64,000 nucleotides of DNA from contig WIXG01000217.1 of NCBI GenBank assembly GCA_009869945.1, positions 62,001 to 126,000 of the forward strand. Direction: 5' to 3'. This DNA is from Mesaphorura yosii. Its lineage: Eukaryota > Arthropoda > Collembola > Poduromorpha > Tullbergiidae. Below, piece after piece: positions 13,799-26,200 of this stretch. The stretch's first letter is position 1. The number at the start of each line of letters is the position of its first letter. Made by a program: the position numbers and the translations under genes. The notes beneath the pieces are model-generated. The model was given only the letters and a program-made list of their open reading frames with translations. It searched no databases and was not told the origin of the DNA.

Positions 13799-16700
13799 AG
13801 AAAGATGACAAAGGCAGGGAAGTTGAGAAGTCGACTCATCTCGAGCTGGAGATGAGGTGAAGGTAAGCACGGAGAAGACGAAGATGACTATCCCATCGTA
13901 ATGATAAGTTTATAATCGACTCGACTGGTATAAAGCAAAAGACTCGTACGTATGTACGTCATGAATGAAAGTAAACAATCGACTCGACTCGTCTCATGGC
14001 TTAGCCCATTACAAAGTTTTTGCGTTTCGCGTCGTGCGTAATGATAGCAATTGGTCTAATAATAGATTGAGAAGTCTCATCCTTTCGCCTTTTGCTGTTC
14101 TTGTTCCATTTGAGAAAATTACACAATACAAAACACTTGTACGAGATTACATGCTATTTGTCCGTCCGAGCCCGGCCCGTCTCGTTGGGGCCACTGTAAT
14201 TTAACTCCTCCAACCACCACTTCGACATGGCTTTATTAAATGGAGTCATTCGCTCTCGCCTTAAATCACTACAAATTTTCAATTCTCAGGCGAAATATTT
14301 CCGTTTTATTTCGCGAGCTGCCATTTTAATTTTCTCTGATCGCGACGGTGGCCTTCCTCCCGGCGTTTAATGAACTCGAAATGCGATTGCGATTGCAATC
14401 GAGTAATTAAAAATCCTGAATTTTTTGCTGCAGGACTACAGGAATGCAAGCAAATGCTGTAAATTCAATTAATTACGCTGTGAGTACGAGAGTACAATTT
14501 AAAACCGTTTATTACTGCAATCGCAATCCTGCCTGTTTTTCATTTCAGGTAAATTCTGGCCTCCTCCACTTGCAACTTACAAGTCGGTTAAGCAAATACC
14601 ATAAAAAAAAAGCTGCCAACTGCCACGACGGAGACGGAAAACAAGTTGCCATCGAGGGAGTTTTTGTGTTTTGTGTTTTAATGTGAAAACCAACAGGAGT
14701 AGTCATCAACTGGCAAATAACTGGCTGAGAGCGAGCAAGACAAAAGGACCTCCTTCTTTCGCGATTGCGTTGGTCGGTAGGATTTACTTTTTCGTGAGTA
14801 AACCAGCCGAGCCAGTTAGCCAGCCTACAAACACACACTCACACGGCTCAGTTAGTCAACTTTTACATAATTGCAGGAAATACAGCAACGAGACCGTTTC
14901 TTGATGGATCGCAGTCAGTCAGTCGTATTACACAATTATTACATATTGCATGGCACCACGAAACCGAAACGAAAACGAAACAGCCGCCGCAGTCGGCCGG
15001 CCATGGCATAGCGTGTACGAATAAATATGCAGGCACGCTGGGCAATTTGGCTCTTGTACTTAGGATTTCGAATGTGTGTTGCACGCTGTTATTAAGCTGG
15101 TCCAACTTGGCCAGGTATTTGTATTAATCACACACTCCATTTTATTTGACTTGATTATTCCGTGCACCAAATTTACTTACAGCCTGAGCTGTGTTGTATG
15201 TTCTCATCAATCAGCAGCAGCAGCGAACAAGAACAACGAGAACAACGAGAAAGGAAGGAACTGGTAATTGAAACAAGTGGCAGTGGCCTGGACTTTCAAA
15301 AAGACTCGCTCGTTGCTCGGCTTTCATAAAAAGTTTCGAAGCACGATTCACCGATTCACGATTCTCTTTTGTTTTCTTATTTACTCGTTCTCGTACGTGT
15401 TACGAAATTGACTCCAATTACCTTCGGCTTGTTTAGAAATCGGTTACTGACTGGCTGACTACCAACTTGACATTCTTCTGAATTCTGATGCTGGATTTGG
15501 ACATGTACCCTTTTAAAATTCTAGGACAACACACGCTCGGGCATACATTCGAGTCAAAGTCAAGGCAAGGCACAGATCAAGTGGCTGATTACACTGGAGA
15601 AGCTTCCAGTTTGAAAGTCGCATCTTCGCTTCGTCGTCGTGAACTTGAAACATTTTTAATAAGGACGAGGAATCTGAGACGGTGTGGCTTTCGGTGGAAG
15701 AAGTTCCCGTGGCCTGCCTGGCTTGAAAGAATTTACAAGTCGTGTGCGTGTAAAAGTGGCCACGATAGACGTACAAAATGCCAACGTCTCGAGAAACTTG
15801 TCTGAACATTCATCATCTGAATTATGGTCTCAATGAAAAGTCGTTCTGGGATTTGTCACTTCCTCTTTTTTCTCGACTCTGGAATTGCCTTGGAATTCTG
15901 CCTCCTGCCTGCTCAGCTCAGTCTCAACAGCTTTTTTCCTGCTGATTATTATTCCGAGCTCCTATTCTTGAAAAATCATCATCCTGCTCGTCCGCCCGTC
16001 ATTTGTTCTATAAAAATATGTTTCAGCTAGCGAGAAGGCACGAGCATTATTCAAATTTCAAGAAATGACAACTCCTCTCTTCAAAGTGCATGCATGGCAT
16101 GGCGCATTTTGTCATGTCAGCTCCCACCCAAAAACAAAAATGAGCACCTTGACATATCAAACCAAGAATCAGGGTATAAGAAGTACAGGTAAATGTGCAT
16201 CTCGCGTCTTGCATTTTTCACCGGCAGGCGCTCCTGCCTTTTTGCATCGTACTGACTTTGACTTTGAGTGAGTAATTACATGAAGTACGAGCTAGCTCAC
16301 AAGCATTAATTCTTGAGCCAAAGAGCTCTTGTGAGGTCTGAAATACCTTCACGTGTTCGATTTCCAAAAATAAGCAATTAAATCGTCAATTATTGCCTCA
16401 AAATTCAATAAATCGTCGACAAGAAGAAGCCAGTTTTAGCGGGCCGTGCAGCTTGACTGCTTGATCTTTGTTTATTTTGGACCGGACAACGCAACTCAAG
16501 TACGGCAATATGATATTTATGGCGCAGGTTCTGTGGCCGAACCCATTTGTATTCCGCTCCCATCAGACATCGGACAGGACAGAGTATTTGTACAAACGAG
16601 GTCGAGGAGCGATGGGTGGAAACTAATTTTCCAATTAGGATTCTTAATAGATATTTTGTAGCTTGTTATGTACACGATACGTGCTGTTAATCATCCGCCG

Positions 16701-17350
16701 TCTTGTTTTCTCTTCTTCCCGACGAGCCTGGCTGGCTGCATTGTTTCGAACCCTTTCGGTGCTGGGTGCTGTGCTGAGGACTGGAGCCCTTGCCTTATTA
16801 AACCAGTAAAAAGCAGCTGCATGAGAGTCCAAAGGTAGAAGAAATACGGTAAACAAGACCGCAGACGCTACGCACACCGGCGTAAATCATTTTTAGAGCA
16901 AATTCGTCCAGTCGAGTAGACCATCGGTTCGGATTTGAAGAAAACCAACCCCACCAAATCTTCCGTTCTTTGATCTCGCTTGTTTAATTTAAAAATCGTC
17001 GAACATCGAAAAGTGCGAGCGATTGACCGAATTCCAAATTTTGTGAGCGCAGACGTGGATACTCAGCTAAGCCAAGTCAGCAGCCGACCCGTTGACAGAA
17101 TACTTTTAGAATCCTGCTCGGAGAAGAAGTTAACAACTCATCACATTCCATTTTAAAACGAATGGGCGCAGAGCACGCGATTCCGTTGTATTCTTCCAGT
17201 CAGCCCGGACAAGCAGAGCCCGGAAGAAAAGATCAATTGGTCAACAGTAACAGACTTTCGACTGCTTCGTCTTTGCTGCTGCTGGCCCAACTGTTGCGGA
17301 AACTTCTCAAATCCCTGCACGGCTGTTTAACATTTTTCAACCTCTACCCT

Positions 17351-17372
17351 CAAGTGCAAGTGCAAGTGCAAG
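17351..17372 (+). repeat. (CAAGTG)3.7 tandem repeat
   Basis: Three full CAAGTG units and a partial CAAG. It is a short tandem array in non-coding DNA. Confidence 0.9.
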
Positions 17373-18504
17373 CGATTGCAATTAAAGGAACTGACGAGCC
17401 GAGCCGACATTTGATCCCTTTGCAGTTGCAGTCTTGCAGAAGCTGGACTTTGTAAACAAAAGGACTCGAGCTATAATTCTTTGCTGCTTAATTTCTAATT
17501 GAATTGTGGAGGATTTTTTGTGGTCAGCAACGCAAATGCAGAGATTGTAGAAGGGATTAGAAAAGAAAGAGCAATTTAGTTTAATTTATTTCTCAACTCT
17601 TTCATGCTCTCTGCCTTACCATCGTGTCTTCTTATTAAACGTAATTTAGTGGACTCTCGACTGGATAAACGAATGACACTTCTTCTGCTCTGCCTTAATT
17701 GTCTGCCTGCCTGCTTGGGCCGAGAATAATGAATTGAAAGCTGATAGGAAGCCAGTTGCTATTGCTGCCTTCCTTTGTCCAGCAGGCAGGGCAGGTAATT
17801 CACTCATGCAAAGAAGCAGCAATTAAATCACGGTTCACGGATGCGCTGAGGCCAGGCAAACAAACTGCAGCAGTTGCGATGTGCAAAAGCGAAACATGCG
17901 ACATGCATAATAATAATTAATGGCGGTGGTTAAATACGTGTTTAATATTTATCACGTAATGCGCCACGCCATAATAATTTCCGTCGCAGCGCATCCGCCT
18001 GACAGCCGTTTACTTACACACGTAATAAATGATCATTTAATTTAAAATTTGCGAGTTGCAATTGCCCGTGCGCCGGCCGTGCCCGGTGTCATAAACACGG
18101 TACATGACGCTTTTATGTCGTTTTGTTGTCCCATGTCAAAATTCATTTGGCTCGTCGGTGAAAAATGAGCGAGGACGGAGACCACCTGTGCAAAAATATG
18201 TACTGCATTTTGCCTACGTAAACACTCATACGCCAACATGCCTTCAGATTGCTGAGCGAATGCAACATATCGCGAAATACTGTGCAAAAACACACATGGC
18301 TTCACTGCAAGAATTTTATTAATTCAGTTGGCTCATCTCGGCCGGTCTTTTCTTTTTAGGCAATTAATAGGTTGACAGGGGTAGGAATTAGACTTATTTT
18401 TAAACCTTACTTCACACAGCTAAAAATAAACGGCTAAAAGTAATCAATTGAAAGTTTAGAAATTATTGAAAAAAAGAAATGTTCGGATGAGGAATTTTTT
18501 ATGG

Positions 18505-18812
18505 TCCTTAAGAAAGCATTGTTCGATGATACCATACGCCTTTTTGGAGACGGTCGGGTTCTCGTGGGCCTACCGTTGTTCCAGCGAGTCTAGACCTCCG
18601 TGTCCCTCGATGGCCTGCTTAAGGCTGTCGAATTCACCACTCAGAGATAGACCTCTCAGAATGTCTCCTAGCCCTTCGATAGCAAGCAGAGCGTCTCCTC
18701 CGTGCACCTTAGCATTGCGGAGAACGCTGAAATTCCTTCGTAATGTGATCAGTGTTGCCGCGATATTTTTGGCGAAAGTTCTTAATTCCAGTGTGTGCAA
18801 TTGGCGATACAA
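18505..18812 (-). pseudogene. Importin-alpha (karyopherin alpha) C-terminal ARM fragment, decayed
   Basis: Read on the minus strand, the frame gives NAKVHGG..LLAIEGLGDILRG, then AIEGHGGLDSLEQ, then one TAG stop (18572-18570), then AHENPTVSKKAYGIIEQCF in the same frame. This follows the last ARM repeats of importin alpha (pattern NAK..V...L.GLENIL ... GGLDKIE.LQ.HEN..IY.KAY.IIE.YF). The stop falls exactly where family members carry Gln, consistent with CAG to TAG. Only about 75-110 of the usual 520 or so residues are present, with no acidic C-terminal tail and no intron seen. A decayed retrocopy or duplicated fragment is the best explanation. The residues before about 18740 are too diverged to assign. 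Homology is judged from memory of the family, not from a search. Confidence 0.65.
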
Positions 18813-21800
18813 CTAAAGAAGGCGCACTTCGCACCTATGAAAGGCAAAGATGCTAACTCCCCATCGGCTTGGCTTGGCTCTTCTTGCGCTCTTTGTTTTC
18901 GGAGAGCGATTGCTTGGGACATCAGAAACAAACTACACGATACACCTGAGTGCATTAAACGAGTCTTGTAAATTACACACTGGGCGCTGGGCGCAAGTAA
19001 ACAAGTGCAAACCATGATTGCACTAGCCACAATGAATGCAGTGTAATGCACAAAAGGCAGAAGGCAGTTATGGGATGACCCATATTGAAGCGTGTAAGTG
19101 TAAAATATGAGACAGGAATCTCCAATGCAACATTTTGCCACGAAATAATCGTTAGTTTAATTTTACTCGTTTTGCTTTCCAACATTTCTCGGATTCAGAG
19201 TACGTACTTCGGGCTCCCATGCAAGTGGAAATGGTCAAAAGCATCAGCGCTTATCAAACATTTCGTAAGGACCATGAATTAATATTGAAAATTCAATCAG
19301 AGGTAGAATCGCAAATGCAAGGTCGGCGGCGGTGACAGCGACCGAAGAATGAAAAATTGAGTCCCTCGCATTATCGGCCATCACATCGAAACAATGCATA
19401 AATCATTCTTCCACTCTGGTGCATCAGGCAAAGACGAGTAGATGATCAAATGATTTATTTCGAGACTCACACGCGCGCGTGTTTCTTCGTCGCTGTGCCG
19501 CTGCCGCTGCTTATCAACGGCTAGGCTTCGGCTTCCGTCTCATTGATTTGATTTGGTCTTTGCTAGTTTCGACGCTGAATACTGACCTGATCCCTGAAAT
19601 AAAACCTAAACCTGCGCTGCGCCGAGAGGGCCATAAACATTTTATTGTCGCTGTCCCGCATTCTCATCTCCTTTCAGGACAAAGAAGAATTGCCTTATTC
19701 GAGCACGACAATGCAAAGCCCACAACACGAGTTGTAAACTTCGACGGACAGGTAACAAGCGTTTAATTTGTGTCCGTGTGTGGCGTGGTCAAACCTCGCC
19801 ATAAAACACAAAATTAATTTTCTGCGAGGCAGTTGGGCCGGCCATAAATGATAATTTAGTAAACCTGCGTCGAGGTTTGGTGGTAAAAAATGTTGTTTTA
19901 ATTTAGCAACATGTCTTGTTAATCTCCGCAGATAAAAAGCAGTTAGCAGACAACAGAACAAGGCAACAGGACAGGTAACTCATTTAACTAACACTGCTCC
20001 CAAGCGCAGACGAAGTCTGTGACAAGAATTTCTGATTTCCTTCTCTGCATTGCATTCAGTGGCTGAGCATTCTTTAATTCTTTCTTCTGACATTCTTTCT
20101 ACGCAGCAGACAGCTTCTTTGCTCGATGGTTTATGATTTCTCGTCGTCGTCGTCGCAGTCGCGTTTGCAGTTATGAATTAAAGCCACAGCCAAAGCTAAG
20201 AAGCAACAAGTTCTCAGGTTTCTGTTTGTGTTTCATGAAAATTCCTTTGTCGATTGTCGACCGTCCCTGCTCAAATGAGTCTCTTTTTTTGTTTTGAGAA
20301 TCTGAGGCGTAATACAATGCGAAGCGAGCAAGCTAATGAAACGAGAAAGGTCTTTGGGTCATCTTTCTCTCCTGCGACTTGGGAGTTGCGAGCCACGTAC
20401 AAATTTGTCAATTATCACAGCACTCAAGCTTGTTTTATGCTCGTAGTCCATTAGCGTACTACACGCAAAAGCAAAAGGAAGGCGTTGGGGAATTCGTGTT
20501 TGTCGCAATTGGAATTCAGAGCACGGGCCCACGCGTACGTTCAACAGCTGCGTGACAGCGCAGTTATTTACCAGAGACGGCTGCGGCTGCGAGGCTGCCG
20601 GCCCTGCAAAAATACGGCACGGGTACGGGAAGGTGCTACACAATTAATTGCACGTACAATTTTGCCACGCCAATCCCCAAGCCAAAAGTGGAGTTGACCT
20701 GCTCCCGCAATAAATGTAGACGAAGCTCCAGACTCCTCCGGTCACTGACGCGGTGGTTGCGCTGTTAATTTCTGGACATGTGTGACATACGAGAGATAAG
20801 CGGATTCCCCAGAGAGCCATCAAGGTGGGATTGCAGTAATGCGGATGGTTTACAATCGCCGCGCAACTCTTTTTATTACACAACCAGAAACTTTTACTTA
20901 CACACTCGTAATTTTGAGTCTTGCGTTTACTTTTTTCTGGAGAAGAGCGAGCCTCCAATCTGTTGCTGGTTGCTGGCTAGCTACTTTGACTTTTGACAAG
21001 ACGTCCGAGACTGCAGACAAGACAGCGACCACCTCTTTCCTTTCCATGCACAGCGTGCATTGCAAACAGCGGGACAGGATCGGATCTGAAACAAGCAAGT
21101 CTACGTAAAAGGTAAACGTAAATAAATAGCAGTATATTAAATGTACAATTATCCCGTACTCGTCTTTTCGTACTTCATTTTGGGGTCTGCCTGCCTTTGA
21201 CTTGACATTATTACCTTTCTTGTTATCTTGTTATTCGTTATTGTTGTGCTTTTGTAAGCAGACGCTAAAACAAATAGACCCAGATCTCAGAAATCTGCCG
21301 TAGGTTTTGGATTTTGTGTTCCGTTTCCTTTTGCTGCCGCTCGGATTTCCTGCAGCTTGACTTGGACTTGCGAGGACCCTTCATTAAAAGGGCAGTTTGG
21401 CTTGGACACGGTCCTTATTTGCTTGTCTGCGAGACAAAAACCATGCACCACCACGAAATGATCGACTGGAAACACAAACGCGAAGAAAACAACAGACCAA
21501 TTTGTCAATCTCCGCTTTCTGTTTCTGCATTCCTTGTTTTTTGTTTTTGAGTGACAGTTTCGTTGTGGCACGCAGATAGCAGATTGGAGCACAAAATGCA
21601 ACAAACAATCAACCAACAATGTAAATTCGTGTTTCGAACGAGACTAAAAAGAGGCCGGATTTGGACGGACGGACGCTGGAAGGTAATCATTTAATGGCCA
21701 TTGTGTGCGTTGGCGTTTCTGCCAGCTAGGACAGAAAGCTAATTACGACTTCCTGGTGGCTCAATTCCTCAAACTTAGGCTATAATGCATTTTTCACCTT

Positions 21801-22534
21801 TCGTGCCTGATGTCGGTGCTGGCGATAGATTAGAAGGAGGCGCTCCAGCTCCGCCTTGTCTAAATGAAGATACTCCAAAACCGAGAAATTTCAGCCCAGC
21901 GGTTCAAAAATTCTGGAGTACTCGGATTCTCACTGCAAAAGCTGAAACTGACAGCCAAGACGTTGGAGTTTTATGGATTCAATCAAAATGCCCATAAAAG
22001 ACATACCTGACTGAAGTCGGTCTCCTAAAACCGGTCCCGAGTCCTGACTCAATTGAAATCTTAAAATTCGGGCACCAGCACCAGCAGAGTACGGTATACG
22101 GCTTACTTTCAGTTTACTGTTTTTATATTTGCCTATAAACGTGACGCACAGACAATGTTCGGAGTATGCGTCCGTGGCCTCTGCGACCCACATCCCGGCC
22201 TCGTCGGGTCGTTAAATCATACAGAATGTAGTGACAGTGAATAAAAGCACAAAAAGCTGAGTTTTTATTTATTTTTTACAATCTGTTTTTATGTGTGTGT
22301 GTTTTATGACCTCAACCCACCCGCTCTTGACTTTCTGGCTTGGCTCCACTGCTGCAATGTGCTGCGCTGCGCCTTTGAACGTGACCTTAGTCAATGGTCT
22401 TATGTAAATGTAAATAGCAATTTATCTTTCACATTGTTTCATTAACGTTAACGGAGTAAAAAACAAATACAAGACGCGGACATGAAAAATGTGAGAAAGG
22501 GAGCCTGAAATAAATCTTCCTTCACTTCCTTGTG
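18813..22534. other. Gene-poor stretch, nothing recognised
   Basis: It lies between the importin-alpha fragment and the 22535 candidate gene. Open frames here overlap on several strands at once and none shows a recognisable product. One GGCCGGCC is at 19836. Confidence 0.5.
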
Positions 22535-23215
22535 ATGCATTCCGAGCCCCTGCTTTCAAATCTCGTAATGATGGGCTTTCGTTTTCTTATCTGGACGACC
22601 GCTTTCCAGCTTCGGCCAAATTCCTGCCTCCAATTCCAATTCTTGTGCTCGTACTCGTGTTTTTGTTGTATTTGTTGGCTCTTCATTATAAAGAAAGAAC
22701 AACATTCCAGTGCAAAGTGGAGTGGGAAAAAATTCATTCGAAGGGTTCGAAGAAGTGGTAAATTAGTTCCTTTGGCGCTGGCTGCTGCTGGGATCGTTGC
22801 TGTGGATGTGGCTTATCTTATCGGTGTGTGACTGTAAGACTTGCTTATCTCGATCCGTATGACTCTATTATTCGTTTATTTGTCCATCAGGGAATATTAA
22901 ACGTAATTTGTGTATGCTCGAGCAGAACTGCGTTGAAACGGCGATCGGCGAAGTTGTGGAACCATTAACCGATAAATTGGACACTCGCACTGCTGCGCTG
23001 AAGCATTTGGTCCACGTCTGGCGAGTAAGTTATATGGAATTGTGGAAAAACATCGCTACACAAAGGAGGACAGGACAGGAGAAGAATTTATCTCTTTAAA
23101 ATCTTAACGAATACCCCCGCAGAGCTCTTCTCATTACAATGAGGGCTTCTTACATGAGCTGCAGGAAGTCGACACCAGCGCACAGTATTTGTTATACGGA
23201 TACTTTCAACAATAA
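22535..23215 (+). CDS. Candidate three-exon gene, 171 aa, two hydrophobic segments, unknown function
   Basis: Proposed join 22535-22823, 22891-23024, 23123-23215 (516 nt, divisible by three). Introns are 67 and 98 bp. Splice sites are ATCG|GTGTGT with TTTGTCCATCAG (phase 1), and TGGCGA|GTAAGT with ATACCCCCGCAG (phase 0). The frame stays open across all three exons. The product has a Cys-rich hydrophobic stretch near residues 45-62, a basic patch (KKFIRRVRRSGK), a second hydrophobic stretch (LVPLALAAAGIVAVDVAYLI), an acidic helical middle (ETAIGEVVEPLTDKLDTR) and the end LLYGYFQQ. A small membrane protein is one reading. AATAAA follows 78 nt after the stop. Exon 1 could instead begin at an acceptor before 22711, which would remove the first hydrophobic stretch. 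I do not recognise a family. Chance alignment of open frames and splice sites is not excluded. Confidence 0.4.
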
Positions 23216-23292
23216 TCATTCCCAGAAGAAGAAACAAGAAACAGTTTTGACTCTTGGTTGTTGGCTTGGCCTGAAACTGAGCAGTGGAGAAA

Positions 23293-23298
23293 AATAAA
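23293..23298 (+). terminator. Poly(A) signal after the 22535-23215 candidate gene
   Basis: AATAAA within GAAAAATAAATG, 78 nt downstream of the proposed stop codon. AATAAA is common in this AT-rich DNA, so it supports the gene model only moderately. Confidence 0.3.
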
Positions 23299-26200
23299 TG
23301 AAAGAGCCAACTGCCTCATTCAAACCCCAAATTCAATTTCTGTCCGCCTCGTATCTTCCCACCATCTCAGATTCAGATTACCTCCGCACACCTTTTGTTA
23401 ATAATTCAGTGAGTCCTGCGACGATTCTGTCCTGGACGAGATGAGAATCTGACTTGTCCTGAACTGAAACAGCCTTCAATACGACCAAAAGTCGGGGCCT
23501 TATTATAAATTATCAGCCGAGCCACGGAAGAAGAGTAGCCAAATAATAATCTTATCTGTCCGGACCATCTTTGGCGTTTGGAGACTGGAAAAGACTGTCA
23601 CAAATTGCTGTCAAAGGCTTCTGGACGAGGAAGGACGCTCGCCTTGCCTTCCTGAAATTGAGTTTAACATTCAACACTTGAAGGTCACCACGCATGGACT
23701 TCGACTCTGACTTTGCTCGTGGCTGCAGAGGATGAAGGAAATTGGACACGGCCTCATAAACATTCCACGTCACACGTGACAATGGCCGGCCCAGTCCGCT
23801 GCACGCACGGTAGCTGACACGGCTATTTAGTTTACTACGTCTGTTTACGCATAAAAACACAATTCAAGTGACAAGCCTGTTAAATGTGACCGCTTGATTT
23901 ATGCAGACGCAGACACCATTCAAGCCATGAACGATGAACGAATTTCTTAATCTATTAATCATGGTTATTAAAATTCCTTGCACCAAATTAATGCCACTGC
24001 ATTGCATACGCACTAAGCAGATTTTAAAGTATATGCGTTTAGTTTCATTGCTTGACTCGACCTGACTGCATGACTCTGCAGCCTAAAAACTTGTCTCTCT
24101 GCCGGCCATTGACAAAATTGACAATTCAGCAGCGCAGCACCGTCGGATCACAGCAGTATCAGCAACGACGCAGACGATAAAGGGGACGACAAAACTTTTT
24201 AATGGTTATATAATAAAATGTTGAGTGTTGAGCCGACGACCGAGCCGGAGATGAAACGATTCTCGTTCTTGGCCCGGTTTATAAGGAAAATCTGCATTGA
24301 ATTCACAATGAGGCAAAAGACGATAGACGATGATGATGAGAATACGGGCAGGCAAGCAATTTTTGAAATATTCCGTCCACAAATTCAATTGCGCTGATGG
24401 ATCTGCATGCACTGCGTACCACGTACTGCGTCGAGACGGGACAACAAATTGAAACTTTTTGCTCGTTCACTTGCACACGAACGCACATGCAAGAGCACTG
24501 ACAAGCTATCGATCAGCAAAGCAACTTGCGACGCTACAAAAGTGGAATGAATAACTTCGTCAAGCATGCTAATAAAATCGTCTATTGCTTTGGCAGTATC
24601 GAATCTGGTCCACGTCTTGTCACCGTCGTGTATTCGTCTATTTTGTAGTCTTTTCCTAATACAGTCACAAATTGACAAGTTTTTACAGTCAAACTAAACT
24701 AAACTACAAAAGTCTGCCGTCTGCTTTTGTATCCTTTTTGCTGAAAGTGCTGATGTGATGTAACAATCTCGTAAGAGTAACAAGATTGTTTATGAGTTCA
24801 ATAGTCAATTCATGATTCTCTGCTCCGCTCCAGATGCCCCGGATGTGCCTGTGCGGTCGCCAGAAACCGTTTCCTGTCGCTGTCGCTGTCAATGCGTGCC
24901 AAGGCACGCCTCACGGGCCAGAAGATCACGAGACAAATCTGAGATTAAATTCCTGTGACTGCGAGCGCCGTGCGAAAACTCATCGTGTTTATTGCCCGGC
25001 CATCACCGCCGCCGTCAAAGGAAGATAGACGGGCTGGTCTGGAAATCCGAGATAGAATGGAGAAAGCAACAGCAGAGCAGAGTAAAAGAAGAAAAGAAGG
25101 TGCGAGCCGCGATAAAGAAAGCATGAGCCATTTCCGAAATGTAATAATAACCTCGAGGGCTTTTGGGAGACGGACGAATGTGGATGCGGGAACGGAAAAG
25201 AAAAATCTTGAAATGAAATTGGCGAAACGCCGAAGTTGGTGGACGCGAAAGCGGACTGAGAAGAGAAGGAGATGGAGTTACATAATATTTTATAATCCTT
25301 TCTCCAGGACGGCAACGCGACCGCTCGCGGACGAACAACGAGCATGAGAGCAGTAGCGTAGAGTATTTACGGCGATAATAGACTTCAACGCAAAAATGCG
25401 AAACCGAAATTCTCACTTGAGCTGAGTCCCGAGAGTGAATTTCCTTCGTTTTCACTCACTCATCTTATCAGGCGAGCTGTGAGAAGGCGATGGGAATCTT
25501 TCATATTCATGCGTATAGAATCGTCATTAAAAAATTCTTGCCTCAGCTTTCCTTCTGCCTAACAACCCGGATTCGGTTTCCTTTCCTGCCTTCCCCGCCA
25601 TTCGCCGTAGTATCCTTCTGGGACCTGTCGGCGACTTTGGCTTCCCTCTTAAACTTGTACTCCTCATTCAGTATTCACAAATTGTGCTACCCTCGCGTGC
25701 AGCAAAGCCGAAGATATGAACCAGGCAGCAGATAACATAAAGACATTAACGCGTCGTGTTCTTTTCGGAAATGGGAAATGGTAATTTGATGAAGCGTTCA
25801 GAAAACACGTTCGAAGGGACCGACGACAGACCCTCGTTTTGGTACGGCGGATAATTCGGCGTGAGCGTCCGTGTCCATGAGTCTTCTGCTTTTTGCTCTG
25901 CTCCAGCATTAGAGCATTCCAAATTTTGCTCGCAAATTAAGCGTGTGCAGGGTGGAAAATTCATTAATTTCATGATTTCATGCACAAGTTGTGATTAGCA
26001 TCGTTTAATAACTGAGTTATGGAGTCGGGCAACTTTCAGTCGTCATTTGTCGTGGATTGTTAACTCCAACTGCTGACTTTGACTGCGACTTTAAATTAAT
26101 CGCAGTTCACACGCGCGTAGGCAGGAATTTCGAATTTGACATGCGACACGCATCAAGCAACGAGATAAGATACGCCGTGGCAAGATAAGGCAACGCCATG

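Larger units (their letters stand above)
6066..18504. other. Gene-poor stretch, no supported gene
   Basis: No exon with combined splice, composition and homology support was found. The minus frame 10594-10893 (ends at a GTAAGT-like donor) and the plus frame 15488-15805 read plausibly, but their length is within chance and their antisense frames are equally open. The stretch contains three GGCCGGCC sites (6283, 14995 and the nearby 5422) and the 34 bp palindrome. Confidence 0.5.

Noticed and set aside
24955-25347. 130-codon plus frame rich in Arg, Lys and Glu, with 118- and 146-codon antisense frames
   Set aside because: A purine-rich tract explains the lack of stops in all three frames. No start, splice or similarity evidence picks one.
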